From: Reticulascus tulasneorum
Lineage: Eukaryota > Ascomycota > Sordariomycetes > Glomerellales > Reticulascaceae
Direction: 5' to 3'
Assembly: GCA_001557505.1 (NCBI GenBank)
Contig: LSAX01000001.1
Coordinates: 682,001-746,000 of the forward strand
DNA: 64,000 bases
Shown: positions 46,502 to 57,924 of the stretch, in pieces
Layout of the letters: each line of letters starts with the position of its first letter
Position numbering within the stretch: the stretch's first letter is position 1
Program-made: the position numbers and the translations under genes
Notes under the pieces: generated by a model
Told to the model about the DNA's origin: nothing
Seen by the model: the letters and a program-made list of their open reading frames with translations, nothing else
Databases searched by the model: none

Positions 46502-48274
46502 ATGAGGTCTAAACTGGCCGAGCTTGAATTCTCCAAGGCTGCTGTATTGGATTGGGAGCGCCAGGACGAGAAACATGGCAATTGGCCTGTCGTATATGTC
46601 TTAGACGACGGTCGTGACGCCTCACAGGTCAATCCGAACAACCTGCGGGATATCTACGTCGGGGAATCGCGCAACGCCAGGCGTCGACTATGTGACCACC
46701 TCAAAACACCCGAGAAACAGCACCTCAGAAAGATCCGCGTTTTTATCGATGAAAGCTTCAACAAGTCAGTATGCCTCGACTTAGAGTCGTACCTCATCAG
46801 GATGTTGGCCGGCGATGGTCACAATCGCGTGCTCAACCGAAATAACGGGATCACTGAGTCTGAATACTATCAGCGCGAGAGGTATCGCTTAGACTTTCAC
46901 AACATCTTCCAACAACTCAGGTTCGACGGTGTTTTCACACGAAGCATTCCCGAAATCGAAAACAGCGATCTCTTCAAGCTGTCGCCATTCAAAGCGCTGA
47001 CAGAAGATCAAGCAGATTCGGCAGAGGAGATCCTTACAGAGTTCTTCAATGATCTTCAGAGAGGCGCTGAAAGCATGATTGTGATCCAGGGCGATCCAGG
47101 CACTGGCAAGACGGTCTTGGCCATATATATGCTCAAATTGCTGGTTGACATTAAAACTTTTACTTCACTTGAAGATCTAGATAGCGACTCACGATTCTCT
47201 AACTTCTTTACCGAGACCAATCGGAGTCTTTTCAATGATCTCCGCGTTGGCCTAGTTGTTCCGCAGCAATCGCTGCGAGTCTCCATCAAGAATGTCTTCA
47301 AAAACACACCAGGGCTTAACCCGACAATGGTCTTAACCCCCTTCGAAGTTGGAAAAGCAGACGGACAGTTCGATCTGCTCGTGGTTGACGAGACTCATCG
47401 GCTTAATCAACGTGCGAGCCAAGCATCGGGACCGCTCAACGTCAAGTTTGCAGACATTACGAGAGACCTCTTTGGCATCGACGATACCAGCAAGACTCAA
47501 CTTGATTGGATACGGAAGAAGAGCCGACATCGAATCTTACTATTGGACCCAGCTCAGAGTGTTCGGCCGGCTGACCTGCCCTCGGAGCTGCTGTCAGACC
47601 TCGTTGCCGACACTCGTGCGTCGGGGCGGCATTTTCAGCTTCGGACTCAAATGCGGATCCGAGCGGGGTCGGACTTCGTGTCCTACGTTCGCTGGATGCT
47701 CGATCCTAGGCCTCTGTCATATCCGAGGGTAGGATTAAACTTTGGGCAATATGATTTCCGTATATTCGACAGCGTTGCAGACATGCGGGACGAGATTTTC
47801 CAACGCGAGGCCGAGGTGGGTCTTTCACGCATGGTTGCTGGCTTCGCATGGGAGTGGAAGTCCAAAAAGGATAAAGAAGCGTTCGACATCGAAATCGGCG
47901 AGACGCGGCTTCGTTGGAACAGCACCACCACTGACTGGATTGCTTCTGACAAGTCGCTTGAGCAAGTTGGATCGATTCATACGGTTCAGGGATACGACCT
48001 GAACTACGTTGGCGTTATTATTGGTCTTGATCTACGATTCGACCCTGAGCGAAGGCGTCTCTTCATTGATCGCAAATCATACTTCGACAGAAAGGGCAAG
48101 GAGAACAACCCAACGCTCGGCAGGACCTATTCGGACGATGATCTGCTACGATTCATCACGCAGATCTATGCCGTTCTCATGACCCGCGGGATCATGGGAG
48201 CGTACATTTATGTCTGCGATCCGGGGCTGAGGGAGTATCTCAGGGATCGCATCGAATCGGTTCGCCTAAATTAG
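46502..48274 (+). CDS. GIY-YIG nuclease fused to DUF2075/Schlafen-group-3 helicase, bacterial type
   Basis: Single intronless exon, 590 residues from ATG 46502; 23 more codons are open upstream to a GTG. Residues 28-115 form a GIY-YIG endonuclease-like domain: PVVYVL and DIYVGES are the two signature strands, R61/R62 the basic helix, E95 in LDLESYLIRML the metal ligand, and VLNRN the closing Asn. Residues 165-590 form a superfamily-1-like helicase (Pfam DUF2075, PF09848): Walker A GDPGTGKT (197-204), Walker B DLLVVDETHRL (291-301), LLLDPAQSVRP (347-357), TQMRIRAG (motif IV-like), IHTVQGYDLNYVGVIIG (492-508) and VLMTRGIMGAYIYV (motif VI region). This fusion is familiar from bacteria, notably actinobacteria, where such proteins are often in mobile or defence loci. 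It is unexpected in a fungus and points to horizontal transfer. All motifs look intact. The role is inferred as DNA/RNA processing or defence. Confidence 0.9.
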   Translation: MRSKLAELEFSKAAVLDWERQDEKHGNWPVVYVLDDGRDASQVNPNNLRDIYVGESRNARRRLCDHLKTPEKQHLRKIRVFIDESFNKSVCLDLESYLIRMLAGDGHNRVLNRNNGITESEYYQRERYRLDFHNIFQQLRFDGVFTRSIPEIENSDLFKLSPFKALTEDQADSAEEILTEFFNDLQRGAESMIVIQGDPGTGKTVLAIYMLKLLVDIKTFTSLEDLDSDSRFSNFFTETNRSLFNDLRVGLVVPQQSLRVSIKNVFKNTPGLNPTMVLTPFEVGKADGQFDLLVVDETHRLNQRASQASGPLNVKFADITRDLFGIDDTSKTQLDWIRKKSRHRILLLDPAQSVRPADLPSELLSDLVADTRASGRHFQLRTQMRIRAGSDFVSYVRWMLDPRPLSYPRVGLNFGQYDFRIFDSVADMRDEIFQREAEVGLSRMVAGFAWEWKSKKDKEAFDIEIGETRLRWNSTTTDWIASDKSLEQVGSIHTVQGYDLNYVGVIIGLDLRFDPERRRLFIDRKSYFDRKGKENNPTLGRTYSDDDLLRFITQIYAVLMTRGIMGAYIYVCDPGLREYLRDRIESVRLN

Positions 48275-48954
48275 ATCTTTCCTGCGAAGAATGAAGGGGG
48301 CAATTATATCAAGCTCTTGAAAGGCCTGGGGAGATTCGCCATTGTGGTAGAGGAGCTGGAAGATAGAGTTGATTTTGTTGAATTTCATTATGGATGCTCT
48401 TGGCCATCCCTGAAGCGCTTGCTCTTGCAAATCCATGATGCACAGGTCGGGCGAACGTTGGTGTCCCAAATGCTATGGGGGTCGTCGGAGACTTTCCTAA
48501 ATCGTTCGGCTGCAGTGCCGAGGCAGCCAACAGCCGAGCCTAAGCCCTGTTTGGCAGTTCGGCAGGGGATAACGCCTTGGCAGCCAAGATAAGCATCATC
48601 GCCTGCCCTATGCTCTCTACGGCTCCGGCCACTGTTACCGCGCCCCGTGCGACGCAATATCCCACTGCACCAATCGTGACAACCACTGTCAGCCACTCGT
48701 CGGTTCATGGCCAATTCAGATGCCCCTTTGGGACGTTTCAACAAGCTTGGTGGTCGGCGGGATGAGCCGAGGGGATCTTGGATTCGCAGATCCGCATGCG
48801 GATCATATCTGTGTTCGCGCTGCGACGTGCTTGCGTTGGGGGTGATAAAAAGTGACCATACCCCAGGAACGCAGTGTCTCATGATCTGGCCTTGCACCTA
48901 ACTTTGACCGTCAACATCAGCACTCCTTGCGCAGGTTCCTTGAACATCTTCACA
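48275..48954. other. Intergenic
   Basis: 3' flank of the nuclease-helicase gene and promoter of the aminopeptidase gene. The minus-strand frame 48388-48897 has no domain and is probably spurious. Confidence 0.5.
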
Positions 48955-50345
48955 ATGCGCTTCCAGACTTCCGCACTATGGCTCGCTGCATCCGCGTCCC
49001 TGGCGGCAGCATCTCCCGCCAGCCATAAGGCGAAGGCAGGTCTGGGCCTACGCCTCATCAAGACATCGGAGTCTGATCCTGGCGTGTGGGTAACGGAAGA
49101 AGAGAAGATCGTGCAGTTTGTTGCCAAGAAGATTGGATTCTATGATATCACCGATATCACTGTAAGTTACCTGCCATTATTTGGACAATTGACACGGTAT
49201 AAATTTCTACCGCCGGAAACTTCGAAGTGATGAGACATCAACCAGAGAGTGAGCTGACCTCGATCAAGGATGAAGAAGTTCTCGCAGTCATCTCAACTTC
49301 ACCCTCGAACTCGTCGCTTGAGGCAAGACAGGCCGTCACGTATCCCACGACATTGACACATCAGACGGAAGCTAATACCTTGATATCGAGGGTCACTACT
49401 ACCGGCCCTCAGAGTTGGCTCAAGACATTGACCGAGTAAGATCGCTCTGGCGCCACACACGAACATCTTTTCTGACTCTCTGCAGCTATTTCAATCGGTA
49501 TTACCGGTCTACGTACGGTACACAAGCTGGCACTTGGCTGTACAATCAGGTCCAAACCATAGCCTCTGCGAACTCAGCTATTACTGTCACGCAGTTCACG
49601 CACTCCTTCAACCAACCGTCCATTATTGCCAAGATACCTGGAACCAGCAGCAACCTGGTTATAGTAGGCGCGCACTATGACTCAACTGGCGGGTCGTCGA
49701 CGGCTCGCGGACCTGGCGCAGATGACAACGGCTCCGGGGTGGTCGTCATTCTGGAAGCGCTGCGAGTTCTGGCAAGTGCGGGATTCAAGCCCAAGAACAC
49801 TCTAGAGTTCCACTTTTACGCTGGTGAGGAGGGCGGTCTGCTGGGGTCCCAGGCAATCTTTTCCAACTACAAGTCAACGAGCAAGCGCGTGCTCGCCTTT
49901 GTGAATCAGGATATGGCCGGCTACTCACCAAGTGGCAAGGTCTCTGTGTACACCGACTACGTTGACTCCGCATTGACCACGTACGTTCGATTGGTTGCCA
50001 CGCAATACACTGGCTCGGCGCCTACTACTGATACATGCGGGTATGCCTGCTCAGACCACGGAAGTGCTAGGTCAAACGGTTTCCGTAAGTGGTCATTCGG
50101 CAACTTTTTGGTTCGTGACTAATCGCTGTATGTTATTTAGCTGCGGCATATGTCTGCGATGAACCCATGAGAACTTCGACTCCTTATATCCACAGCTCAC
50201 AAGATGTGAGTGGAGGTCCCTCCTCGTTTTATGTCTATGCATAGTTTGCTAATATTTATAGACATATGCTACAATCATGTGGCCCGCAGTCCTCCGCCAC
50301 GCAAAATTCACTGTTGGATTTCTTGTTGAGGCTTCATATTTGTAG
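48955..50345 (+). CDS. Secreted leucine aminopeptidase, peptidase family M28
   Basis: Five exons (48955-49161, 49269-49435, 49486-50084, 50141-50205, 50262-50345) give 373 residues. The enzyme cleaves N-terminal hydrophobic residues from peptides outside the cell. A signal peptide (MRFQTSALWLAASASLAAA) is followed by a propeptide of about 60 residues. The two-zinc site is complete: GAHYDS (His), GADDNGSG (bridging Asp), AGEEGGLLGS (Glu catalytic base and Glu ligand), NQDMAGY (Asp) and CSDHGS (His). The paired Cys in TCGYACSDH form the usual loop. Length and layout match fungal secreted Lap1-type enzymes. The second exon's acceptor (ATCAAG) is weak but is the only one that keeps the frame. Confidence 0.93.
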
Positions 50346-52006
50346 AAATTCGTATAAATCTCATGAGCAAGACTAGCTTAAATTAGTACATATCTAGCGA
50401 AGTTGTATTTAGAATGTTGTGTTCAAGGGAAACCAGTTCTGAACCTGTCTTGTTCGGTCTGTTAACGCACCATCGAAGATGTCGACGGGCCTGATCGATC
50501 TTGCTGCCAAACTCCACACGAAGCGGTGCGTATCCTCCATATCTGATATCTTTCCGCCAGCCTTGAGAGTGACTTAGATTCTCTGCAGCGTGAGCCGCGG
50601 CCTCAGCGTCGTTTGATGTGTGTCTCCTGTCTGCGCCGCCACCTGCCTCGTCTCCCCACAAGTCCAGAATCCCATTTCCTGTATCCCCGTATTAAAGCTG
50701 GGTAAAATTGGGTCTTCCATGTTCATGAATTTCAAATGTGGGGCCGCATGTCAGAGATTCAGGGGGAAACATTTGTTGATTATCACTACGTAAAACATTC
50801 GGCGGAGTCCATTATGCTGCAGGAACGTGTATGCCACAGCATGTGAAGAGACCATTGAGAGTCCATGATTGACTCAAGTTGGGATGGTTAGCCCAAACTG
50901 CGAAAGCTGCCATGAAGACGTTCCCTGTATTTCAAGGATAGACTTTGTTCAAAGCGCGGTGCTAACACCTGTCAGCTACGTAAGGGTCAACGGGAGCGGC
51001 CAACAGAGAGGTGGATCAAAGGGAAGAGGGCATCTTTCTTGTGGTATTTTCGACGCTATCCTCTGTAAAGAGCGGTCACTCCCGCTTTGACATCTCTCGG
51101 CAGCATCGCTCACTTCCCCGTTTAACAAGTCAGCGGCTCCCACATTTCCGAGCGGATCCCAATCCACTTTCGACCCCGGTGACGCCGTTGAACCAGCTCC
51201 AGATAGTCTTAGCTTCCACTGTCTAACTGGACTCTGCCCCTAGGATACCCTCACAGAGTCCTCCGGCTCAGGTGCACAGGTCCTCCCCGGATTTAGAGCA
51301 CACGCGGTAGGTGGATACCATACGAATGTCACAGGCATTGCCCAACCATCAGCGCAATCTCCTCATGGCCAGACATGTTGTGTTGCTCCTCACCCAAGAG
51401 CCCCTGCCAATAAAGCGGAGCTACACACCACTGCTGGCATTGCGATGCGGAACACCGCAAGCATGGCTGCAAGGGCATCTTCAATCTCTGACAGTTGAAA
51501 AAAATCAGCATTCAACGCTAGTGGGTCAGTAACGAGGCCACTGCTCCGCAGATATGTCAAGCCATGTGATTGCCATCGTTTGACACCAGTGCACTTCAAC
51601 GGTAAGCTCTAGTTTGACCTCATTTGACTTGGCATGAACTGGCTTAGTTAGACCAGAACGTTAGTTAAGTTGGTGTCTCCTGAGGCTATGATAATAGTTT
51701 CTCTAATTACGGAATCTCCAGGTCATTGCGGAACCAAGATGTTGTTCGTCATAGGTATTTCATTGAGAATAATTGGGTATCTGGTAGAGATGTATGATCT
51801 CCTAGCTTCTTAGCCTTCGATGAATTACTTTCGCACATTGACAAGTAGTAGTCAGGTCGTTGCATCGACATTTAAAGCACTAGATATGCTTTCGTAGGTC
51901 ATCACATACAAATAAAGTACACAACTCTTGTTAACAGCTTCATGACCCTTGTTCCAAATTTCATCAGAGGCCTCTACAGACTGCCTCTGTCACCTCGAGT
52001 CACATC
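50346..52006. other. Intergenic, about 1.7 kb
   Basis: No supported gene. Small frames at 50383-50661 (-), 50869-51226 (+) and 51311-51599 (both strands) are mutually overlapping and lack domains. Confidence 0.45.
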
Positions 52007-53430
52007 TCAGTTGCGGGACCCGTTCTCGTGGAGGATTCCCATCTCCGACCCCGACGCGGAGCCCAGCCAGGTATCGCCGTGTTCCGGTGTATATGGCTTC
52101 GTAGTATTGTAGCTCGAGGCCGTGAGTTGTTCCTCGGTGAGTTCAAGATCCTTCTTGGGGGCTGGTATGGCAACGGGTGGCGGTCGGATGAGCTCGTGAT
52201 TGCTGCTGGTGTGAGAAGGTTGTGGATCACGGCTAAAGTAGTAGTGATAGAAATGTGGTACTGACTCGGCATTTTTCTTGATTTTGATGAGTGCGCGAAG
52301 GACAGGTATGGAAGCAGCAACAATGGTTATGGCGGTCTCGGCCGTTGCCAAGATCATGAGACTGACACTGTGGACTGTGGACTCGAGGGTGAATACGTGG
52401 ACAACAGAGAGCAGGCAGAGGGGTAGGAGTTTTTCACTCACTGGTATCGGGGTCGCTGATAGCCCACAAAGTTGCGGTCTTGGCTATCGACGTGATCCCG
52501 GCACTAAATCATTCGCATATCGTAAGTGTTTATTCTCCAGTCATGGCGGCACTTGACATGATAGGTGCAGCAAATCTTACAAGACGCCCATGGACATTGC
52601 CACCGAGACACCGACACGCTCCCTTCTGCCTAAGGCGCGTGTGTTGATGATCCACCATGGAAGTAGAGCCAACAGAATATCCATTGCTCCGGAGTATGCT
52701 GAGATTTGCGAAAATTAGCGAAGAGAACGTCCGAGGATGCACCCGAGTGACGGATGTGCAGAGTTGACATTCTTACCCGACGAGAAGGAATTGTAAACAA
52801 CAATGGTGTTTTGAGGCCAGCATGTCCCTTCTGCGCTGTGGTCCCACAACTTAAGGATGGGCCAGCACTGCACGTAGGTAAAGATGCCACTAAGACCAAG
52901 GAAGAGGTTAACAGTGACGATGACGAACCAGACGAGCCATCTCATCCAGCCGTTGGTGAAGCGCAGCAACGTGATTGCGAAAGATGTCTTGCTCCAGGCG
53001 GCGGCGGTGATGGAGCAGACGCCGGTGATATTGGCCACCAGGAGGTAGTTGTACCAGTCCTTAATATCCCAGCTGTGTTTACCAAATCCCAGCGTAACGC
53101 ATACGGACAGTAAAGATGTCTGAGCGACCAAGCAAATCTAGCAGAGATGACTGATGAGCAAATGTTCCAGAGAGGAAATAATCAAAAGATTTGACGGGAA
53201 GGAGAGTTTCGCACAAATGAAGCGACTAGAACATAGTCATCCCACCACAAAGCCCTCCGCCGGATGCGTTTGCAATAGAGTCGAAGGCAGAGGAAGATGC
53301 CGGCTATGATGGTCATGATCCAGATGCCGGCGTTGAATTGGGGACCGTAGTTATCATGGGCAAGCCCGTCGTCGGTGGAGGCGTCTCTGGCCCCCACTGA
53401 CCCTGGTGTTGTGTTCGTATTCGACGCCAT
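52007..53430 (-). CDS. Fungal rhodopsin-family (PTH11/SAT4-like) seven-helix membrane protein
   Basis: Five exons (53430-53215, 53137-52777, 52698-52581, 52503-52442, 52374-52007) give 374 residues, with all phases matching. Hydrophobic helices are visible from IWIMTIIAGIFLCLRLYCK, through LVWFVIVTVNLFLGLSGIF and MDILLALLPWWII, to SVSLMILATAETAITIVAA. Conserved marks of the family are RLYCKRIRRRALWWDDYVL after helix 1, WSKTSFAITLLRFT, and the extracellular QCWPI...C cysteines. The C-terminal tail is soluble, Pro/Ser/Thr-rich, with many possible phosphosites. Members are proposed G-protein-coupled-receptor-like sensors or are uncharacterised, and the ligand is unknown. A related protein lies at 56510-57924 on the same strand. 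Confidence 0.88.
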
Positions 53431-54785
53431 TTTTAACTGATCGATGCCTTCAACGGGTGCCAGACCTCGTTGATGTATGGTTCTATGACATGATCTTGGA
53501 GGTCGGCGGCATAGGATATCTCCAACAAGGGATCGAAGCGGTCTTTCATTAAAGCCCGGCCGAACAGGCTGCCCACCTAGATATAATACATATTCACTCC
53601 GCTAACTCAATTAGAAGAAAGAGGCTGTGGGTGGAGCCACATCAGCTTTTAAAGTGTCGCGCCATTGTTGCGAAACCCTTACTGAATCCGTCGAGCAGAA
53701 CGACAAGGCGTCGTTTTCCAAACCAGGAATTAACCCCGGTGGCTTTTTTCCTGTTCCACCTACGTATTCGCGTGAGGTTTAACTCTGCACCAATCGCTGG
53801 GCAGGCCAGAAGCCCTTGCAACGCTACGAGAACGAGAATAGGAGATTTTGGGGGCTTGTCCCTAGTCCATACCATGCTGACAGGCATACTACGTAGGGGA
53901 CAAGTGAGGGTTCTTGCGATGGGATCCCTGTACTTCTATCACATCAGGCTTCGTCGCGTGTCTGCGCACAGACGCTACAGGATTCTAGCGTCCTTGCACG
54001 GACATGGCCATGCTGTCGCCCCCGCTATTGACATGCAGCAGGACAAAAGCAACAATTCAGCGGCCGTTGGAGCTGTCGATCGCTGCAAAAGTTGAAACCA
54101 GTTTGTGAGGTGCTGGCTCGTGGGAGGTGTGTATCTTGGTTGCTGGCTGTTTTGGCTGGCTTGCAAGTGCTGCTCTTTATCTGATCTTCCAAACGATGTG
54201 CCGTTTCCAAAACCATGGTTGGAAATCCATGGTACCGTCCGTCAATCCCGGGGGAAAAGCAATTACAATGCCCGTACAATATGTGAATAATATGGGAGAT
54301 AGCGAACCCTTGGACTGTGCGTGCATCCCACAGCGCATCAAGGACTCAGCACGTTTTCCTGCCCCTCGGCACGTCCATGTAATAAGGTATGTAAATGAGA
54401 GAGCTGGAAAGGGGCCGCGCCGAAGGCGGGGGACGGATATTCCTGGCTTTGACCTTCGGGACGGGAACGAACTATCTTACGAACTAAAAGGAGAATCTAT
54501 ATTTGTGCTCAATCGTTCGAACATCCTACCACGACAAGATACCCAATTACGTTCATTAATGCTCATTAATGCCCCATCAACGTCTGATCTGTCAAATGCT
54601 TTTGGTGGGTTCGCGGGGATGTTCCTGTCATTTCTCAACAGGATCTTCCTTGCAACGCTATCGTTGGTACGATTCACCCTGGCTACCCCAGATCAACCAC
54701 AATCGCGCTATGCCCGTCGGTCGGTTGTGTTAATTTCCTACGGGCTGCTCTTAATTGCTCTAATTTCCACAAATGTATTTATGTG
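53431..54785. other. Intergenic
   Basis: Promoter of the first rhodopsin-family gene and 3' flank of the F-box gene. The plus-strand frame 54127-55092 starts at a GTG, runs antisense into the F-box gene, has no domain, and is not annotated. Confidence 0.45.
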
Positions 54786-55961
54786 CTATAGTTTAAGATG
54801 TCGTTCAATGGGCACCACAACTTTTACGTGCTGCAGCTTTGGGAAGCTCGTCGAGATGATGCGCTTGACAGCTTCTGCTGGGTCGTCTGTGGCATCGAGC
54901 TTCTTTTCGAAGTCCTTCCATTCCAGTGGCTCATATGTTAGGTCTGTCAGATCCGGGCACAATGGGCCAAGCCCTCGGACGGATTCAATACCGACAGGAC
55001 TCTTGCGAAATTGTAGTTTTGTAATCTTCTGCCATGCCGATCCGGCCGCCAGATCATCCCGCTCTTCAGAACTGCCACTCTCGTTATCATGAGCAGTGCG
55101 ACTTTGATCGAATGAAAGGTCTCCACCGATGCCAATACCAGCGAGTGTCAGATCTTGGACAGAAGGTATGTGCAGAAGCCCTTTGACGTGCTGAAGGATG
55201 TCTTTTCTTGACCCAAGATCTTCCTCGCTTACCAGGATCAGCTTCTTGAGAGACGGAGCCAAGTATTGTCGAAGTTCTGCGTCTTGGAGTAGCTCATCTA
55301 GGTCAGCATTGAGATCCCACAGCTGTTTGCTCTCCCAGTCTAGCATGACAACCAGCGTCTCAACCCGGCTTGCTAGACACAGCAGTGCTGTGACAATGCT
55401 TTGTACCAGTTTTTCTTCATAGCCTACTCGCGCCGAGAAGCTGGGAATGGCCATCCAATATCCACCTTCATTCAATTCACTCAGTTCATACTCGTCAAAT
55501 TCCTGATACTCAGGTTGGTCAAGTCCAACGTGCTTGAAGACCTTCCAGGCGAATTCGGTCATAGAATTCGGGTTCCACTTCATTCTGAGATCCAGGTCTG
55601 GCGATTCGTCGAGGAACATCTCCCGCGGGGAGAACGGATCGACAAGCCGGTCTCCAAAATAGAGTCCGAAGCACACCGAAATCGTGCGAATGCACTCAGC
55701 CAGGGTCGGACTCTCAACTAGCGTCCGCAGGAGAAGGATCATTGTGCCTGGGTAGTCCAAGACAACAACCTGATACAGATGAGGGGTTGCAATGTGCGAA
55801 ATCAGTTTGCATGTGCGACACAGCACGAGCAACGTTGCTGTGGAAGGGTTCTGCCTCCAGTTCTTGTCGACTGGAAACTCGGTTTCAGCCCGAAGTTCGG
55901 GAAGGAGGAATTCTACAATCTTATTGAGAATCTCTCTCGGAAGAGATAGTAGTCGTGCCAT
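54786..55961 (-). CDS. F-box-like protein
   Basis: Single exon, 391 residues from ATG 55961, which places the F-box directly at the start (MARLLSLPREILNKIVEFLL). An in-frame ATG at 56048 would add 29 residues of unlikely sequence. The F-box is followed by LLVLCRTCKLISHIATPHLY, typical of fungal F-box proteins, then helical or leucine-rich-repeat-like segments (SLKKLILVSEEDLG, VQDLTLAGIGIGG, LTDLTYEPLEW, FPKLQHVKVVVP) that could form the substrate-binding surface. It probably acts as an SCF ubiquitin-ligase adaptor with unknown target. It sits between two rhodopsin-family genes on the same strand. Confidence 0.82.
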   Translation of the reverse strand: MARLLSLPREILNKIVEFLLPELRAETEFPVDKNWRQNPSTATLLVLCRTCKLISHIATPHLYQVVVLDYPGTMILLLRTLVESPTLAECIRTISVCFGLYFGDRLVDPFSPREMFLDESPDLDLRMKWNPNSMTEFAWKVFKHVGLDQPEYQEFDEYELSELNEGGYWMAIPSFSARVGYEEKLVQSIVTALLCLASRVETLVVMLDWESKQLWDLNADLDELLQDAELRQYLAPSLKKLILVSEEDLGSRKDILQHVKGLLHIPSVQDLTLAGIGIGGDLSFDQSRTAHDNESGSSEERDDLAAGSAWQKITKLQFRKSPVGIESVRGLGPLCPDLTDLTYEPLEWKDFEKKLDATDDPAEAVKRIISTSFPKLQHVKVVVPIERHLKL

Positions 55962-56509
55962 GATAGCGAACAGCCAGGTGAGAGAGGGAGCCTTGACTTC
56001 GAAAAGAGGTGAGTATTCCTGTCGAGTTTGATGCTTGATCATGAGCATGAACGAGTCGGTAATTAAGCGAGGCTGATTTAGTGAGATGTTCCTCGGACTA
56101 ACTCATACCCGGTCCCAAAGATTTGTGTCACTCAGCGACCGAGTCATGACACCGATTTCTTGGCCTGGCCAGACATCACATATGAACACATCCTTAATTA
56201 AAGGGGCTATTTGGGGACGCCCAAGATCATCTCTTCGGAGTGAAACTTGGCGCAGATTGCAAATACTGACACCGCCGGGTGCGTCTGGGTGCCAACCACT
56301 TCTCACGAGCAAGAAATCATTTGTAAATTACACGCATGCTAATCGAAGACGAATTGGTATATCAATTCAAATCATTAAGGTACTAGTACAAGATGAAACA
56401 CAGAAGTAGGGAAAAGTACAAGTATCCGGGTATTTGGACTAAAAGAAGGTGGATCTTGGAAATCCCGAACTCCATCGCAACTAAATCATAGTCAAAGGTA
56501 TAATGACCA
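55962..56509. other. Intergenic
   Basis: Promoter of the F-box gene and 3' flank of the second rhodopsin-family gene. Nothing coding. Confidence 0.5.
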
Positions 56510-57924
56510 TTAGTTTTTCCCTTGCCCGTTTGCAGTCTCTTTTACGCCTATCTCCCTCGTTACTCTAATCTGCTGTGGAGTCAACCCAGAGGATCCTGTA
56601 GCCGGATCGCCAACAGAATCAGTTTCATTTCTTTCTTGTCCTCCCTGAATCGATGTTGTCAGTCGAGAGGTCCTGCCAGGATGCTTCGAGTGCGGAGGCG
56701 TCTCGTAGCACGTTGCCTCGAGCTCACTTAGCACGTCTCGGCTATTGTTCCTGCCGACATTGTCCAAGTCGTAGGTGCCGTGTGAAGAACTGCTTCTGGG
56801 GCTCGAGTGTTTCTGGTATCCCGAACCGTATGATTTGTGGAGGTGTGGGAACACAAGGCGCAAAAGGGGACGAAGCGTGGGCAGACAAGCACACACAATG
56901 CCGCAGTTCAGCTCAATAACCGTCCAATACGCAGTTGGCACATTATCCCATGTTGGATCTGCGGTGTGCACAGTAGCTCGCAGCGTGAACAGGCGAACGA
57001 TGGAAATGATGCAAGTGCTGTAAAGTCCTGTGTTAGCTTCATGTAGCACGTCTATGGTGGGCTATTCTGCGCTGGCTACTCACAAGAACCCGAGGCAGAA
57101 GAGAGAGGCAACGGCAATCTTTTGCTTCCGACGAAGCTGCAGGCTCCGAATAGACTTCATTGGAACCATGAACACGACAAAGTCGGTGATAATGTTCATG
57201 ATGGAGGTCAGGTAGAACACCGTAAGGCTGTCGACGCATTTGTCACCCCGGTTGGGGACGAAGACAGATACTGGGAAGCATGCCATGCCGACGAGGACTT
57301 CTTGAGTGATACCCCATGCTACGAGGAAACCCAGCAGCCACAGACATGCCTTGCGAGTGAACTTGTCTGTGAAGAAGATGCGTCGATATAAGAGGAGAAA
57401 TGATATTTTGGTGATAATCTGCGCCAGGTTGTATGTGACCATTGCTGCGAATAGGGACTAGCAAGAACGGTCAGTATCGTTTCGGTACAGTCGGAACAGG
57501 GGCACAGTGGGCCTACCTTGGCCTGGTCGACGGCCCCATCTTCACTTGTCATCCAAACATGTCGGCCTAGGGCATATTTCGCCTCTATTGTGCATTAGTG
57601 CCGTACTTTCAACATGTGGACCTCAATTGGGGTCCTTGAGACCCGCACTCACGGAGAATTGTCGCAGCAGAAACCCCGATGGACAGAATCTAACATCGCA
57701 AAGGATTAGCAGGATGACCAAACCCCAATCTGGTGGAGGGCGCATACCTGAGCAATTCCGATGGTGAAGTCATCCAGACCCAGGGCCTTGATGATAAACT
57801 GCCGAGTATACAGGCGTAGCCCAATTACTATTGATGAGGCGACGACGAAAGCGACCGAGATGCCGATGAGTATGGGCACTCTTGTCTCGGCATCTAGTTG
57901 TGGATTCTCTCCTGGCGCTGGCAT
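56510..57924 (-). CDS. Fungal rhodopsin-family (PTH11/SAT4-like) membrane protein
   Basis: Five exons (57924-57748, 57689-57653, 57584-57517, 57457-57084, 57017-56510) give 387 residues. Exon 2 is only 37 bases. The first helix is PILIGISVAFVVASSIVIGL, followed by RLYTRQFIIKALGLDDFTIG, the same position and pattern as RLYCKRI..WWDDYVL in the paralogue. Further marks are ALGRHVWM, ITKISFLLLYRRIF, ACFPV (extracellular Cys), KCVDSLTVFYLTSIMNIITDFVVFMVP, and the last helix ELNCGIVCACLPTLRPLL. The tail is Ser/Gly/His-rich with a Thr/Arg-rich end. It is a probable surface sensor with unknown ligand. Confidence 0.88.

Noticed and set aside
41946..50345. Possible secondary-metabolite cluster (transporter, methyltransferase, peptidase)
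   Set aside because: No backbone synthase or regulator is present, and the transporter is a JEN carboxylate permease rather than an exporter.
54127..55092. 321-residue plus-strand frame with hydrophobic stretches
   Set aside because: It starts at a GTG, overlaps the 3' part of the F-box gene antisense, and shows no domain. The minus-strand frame is the better protein.
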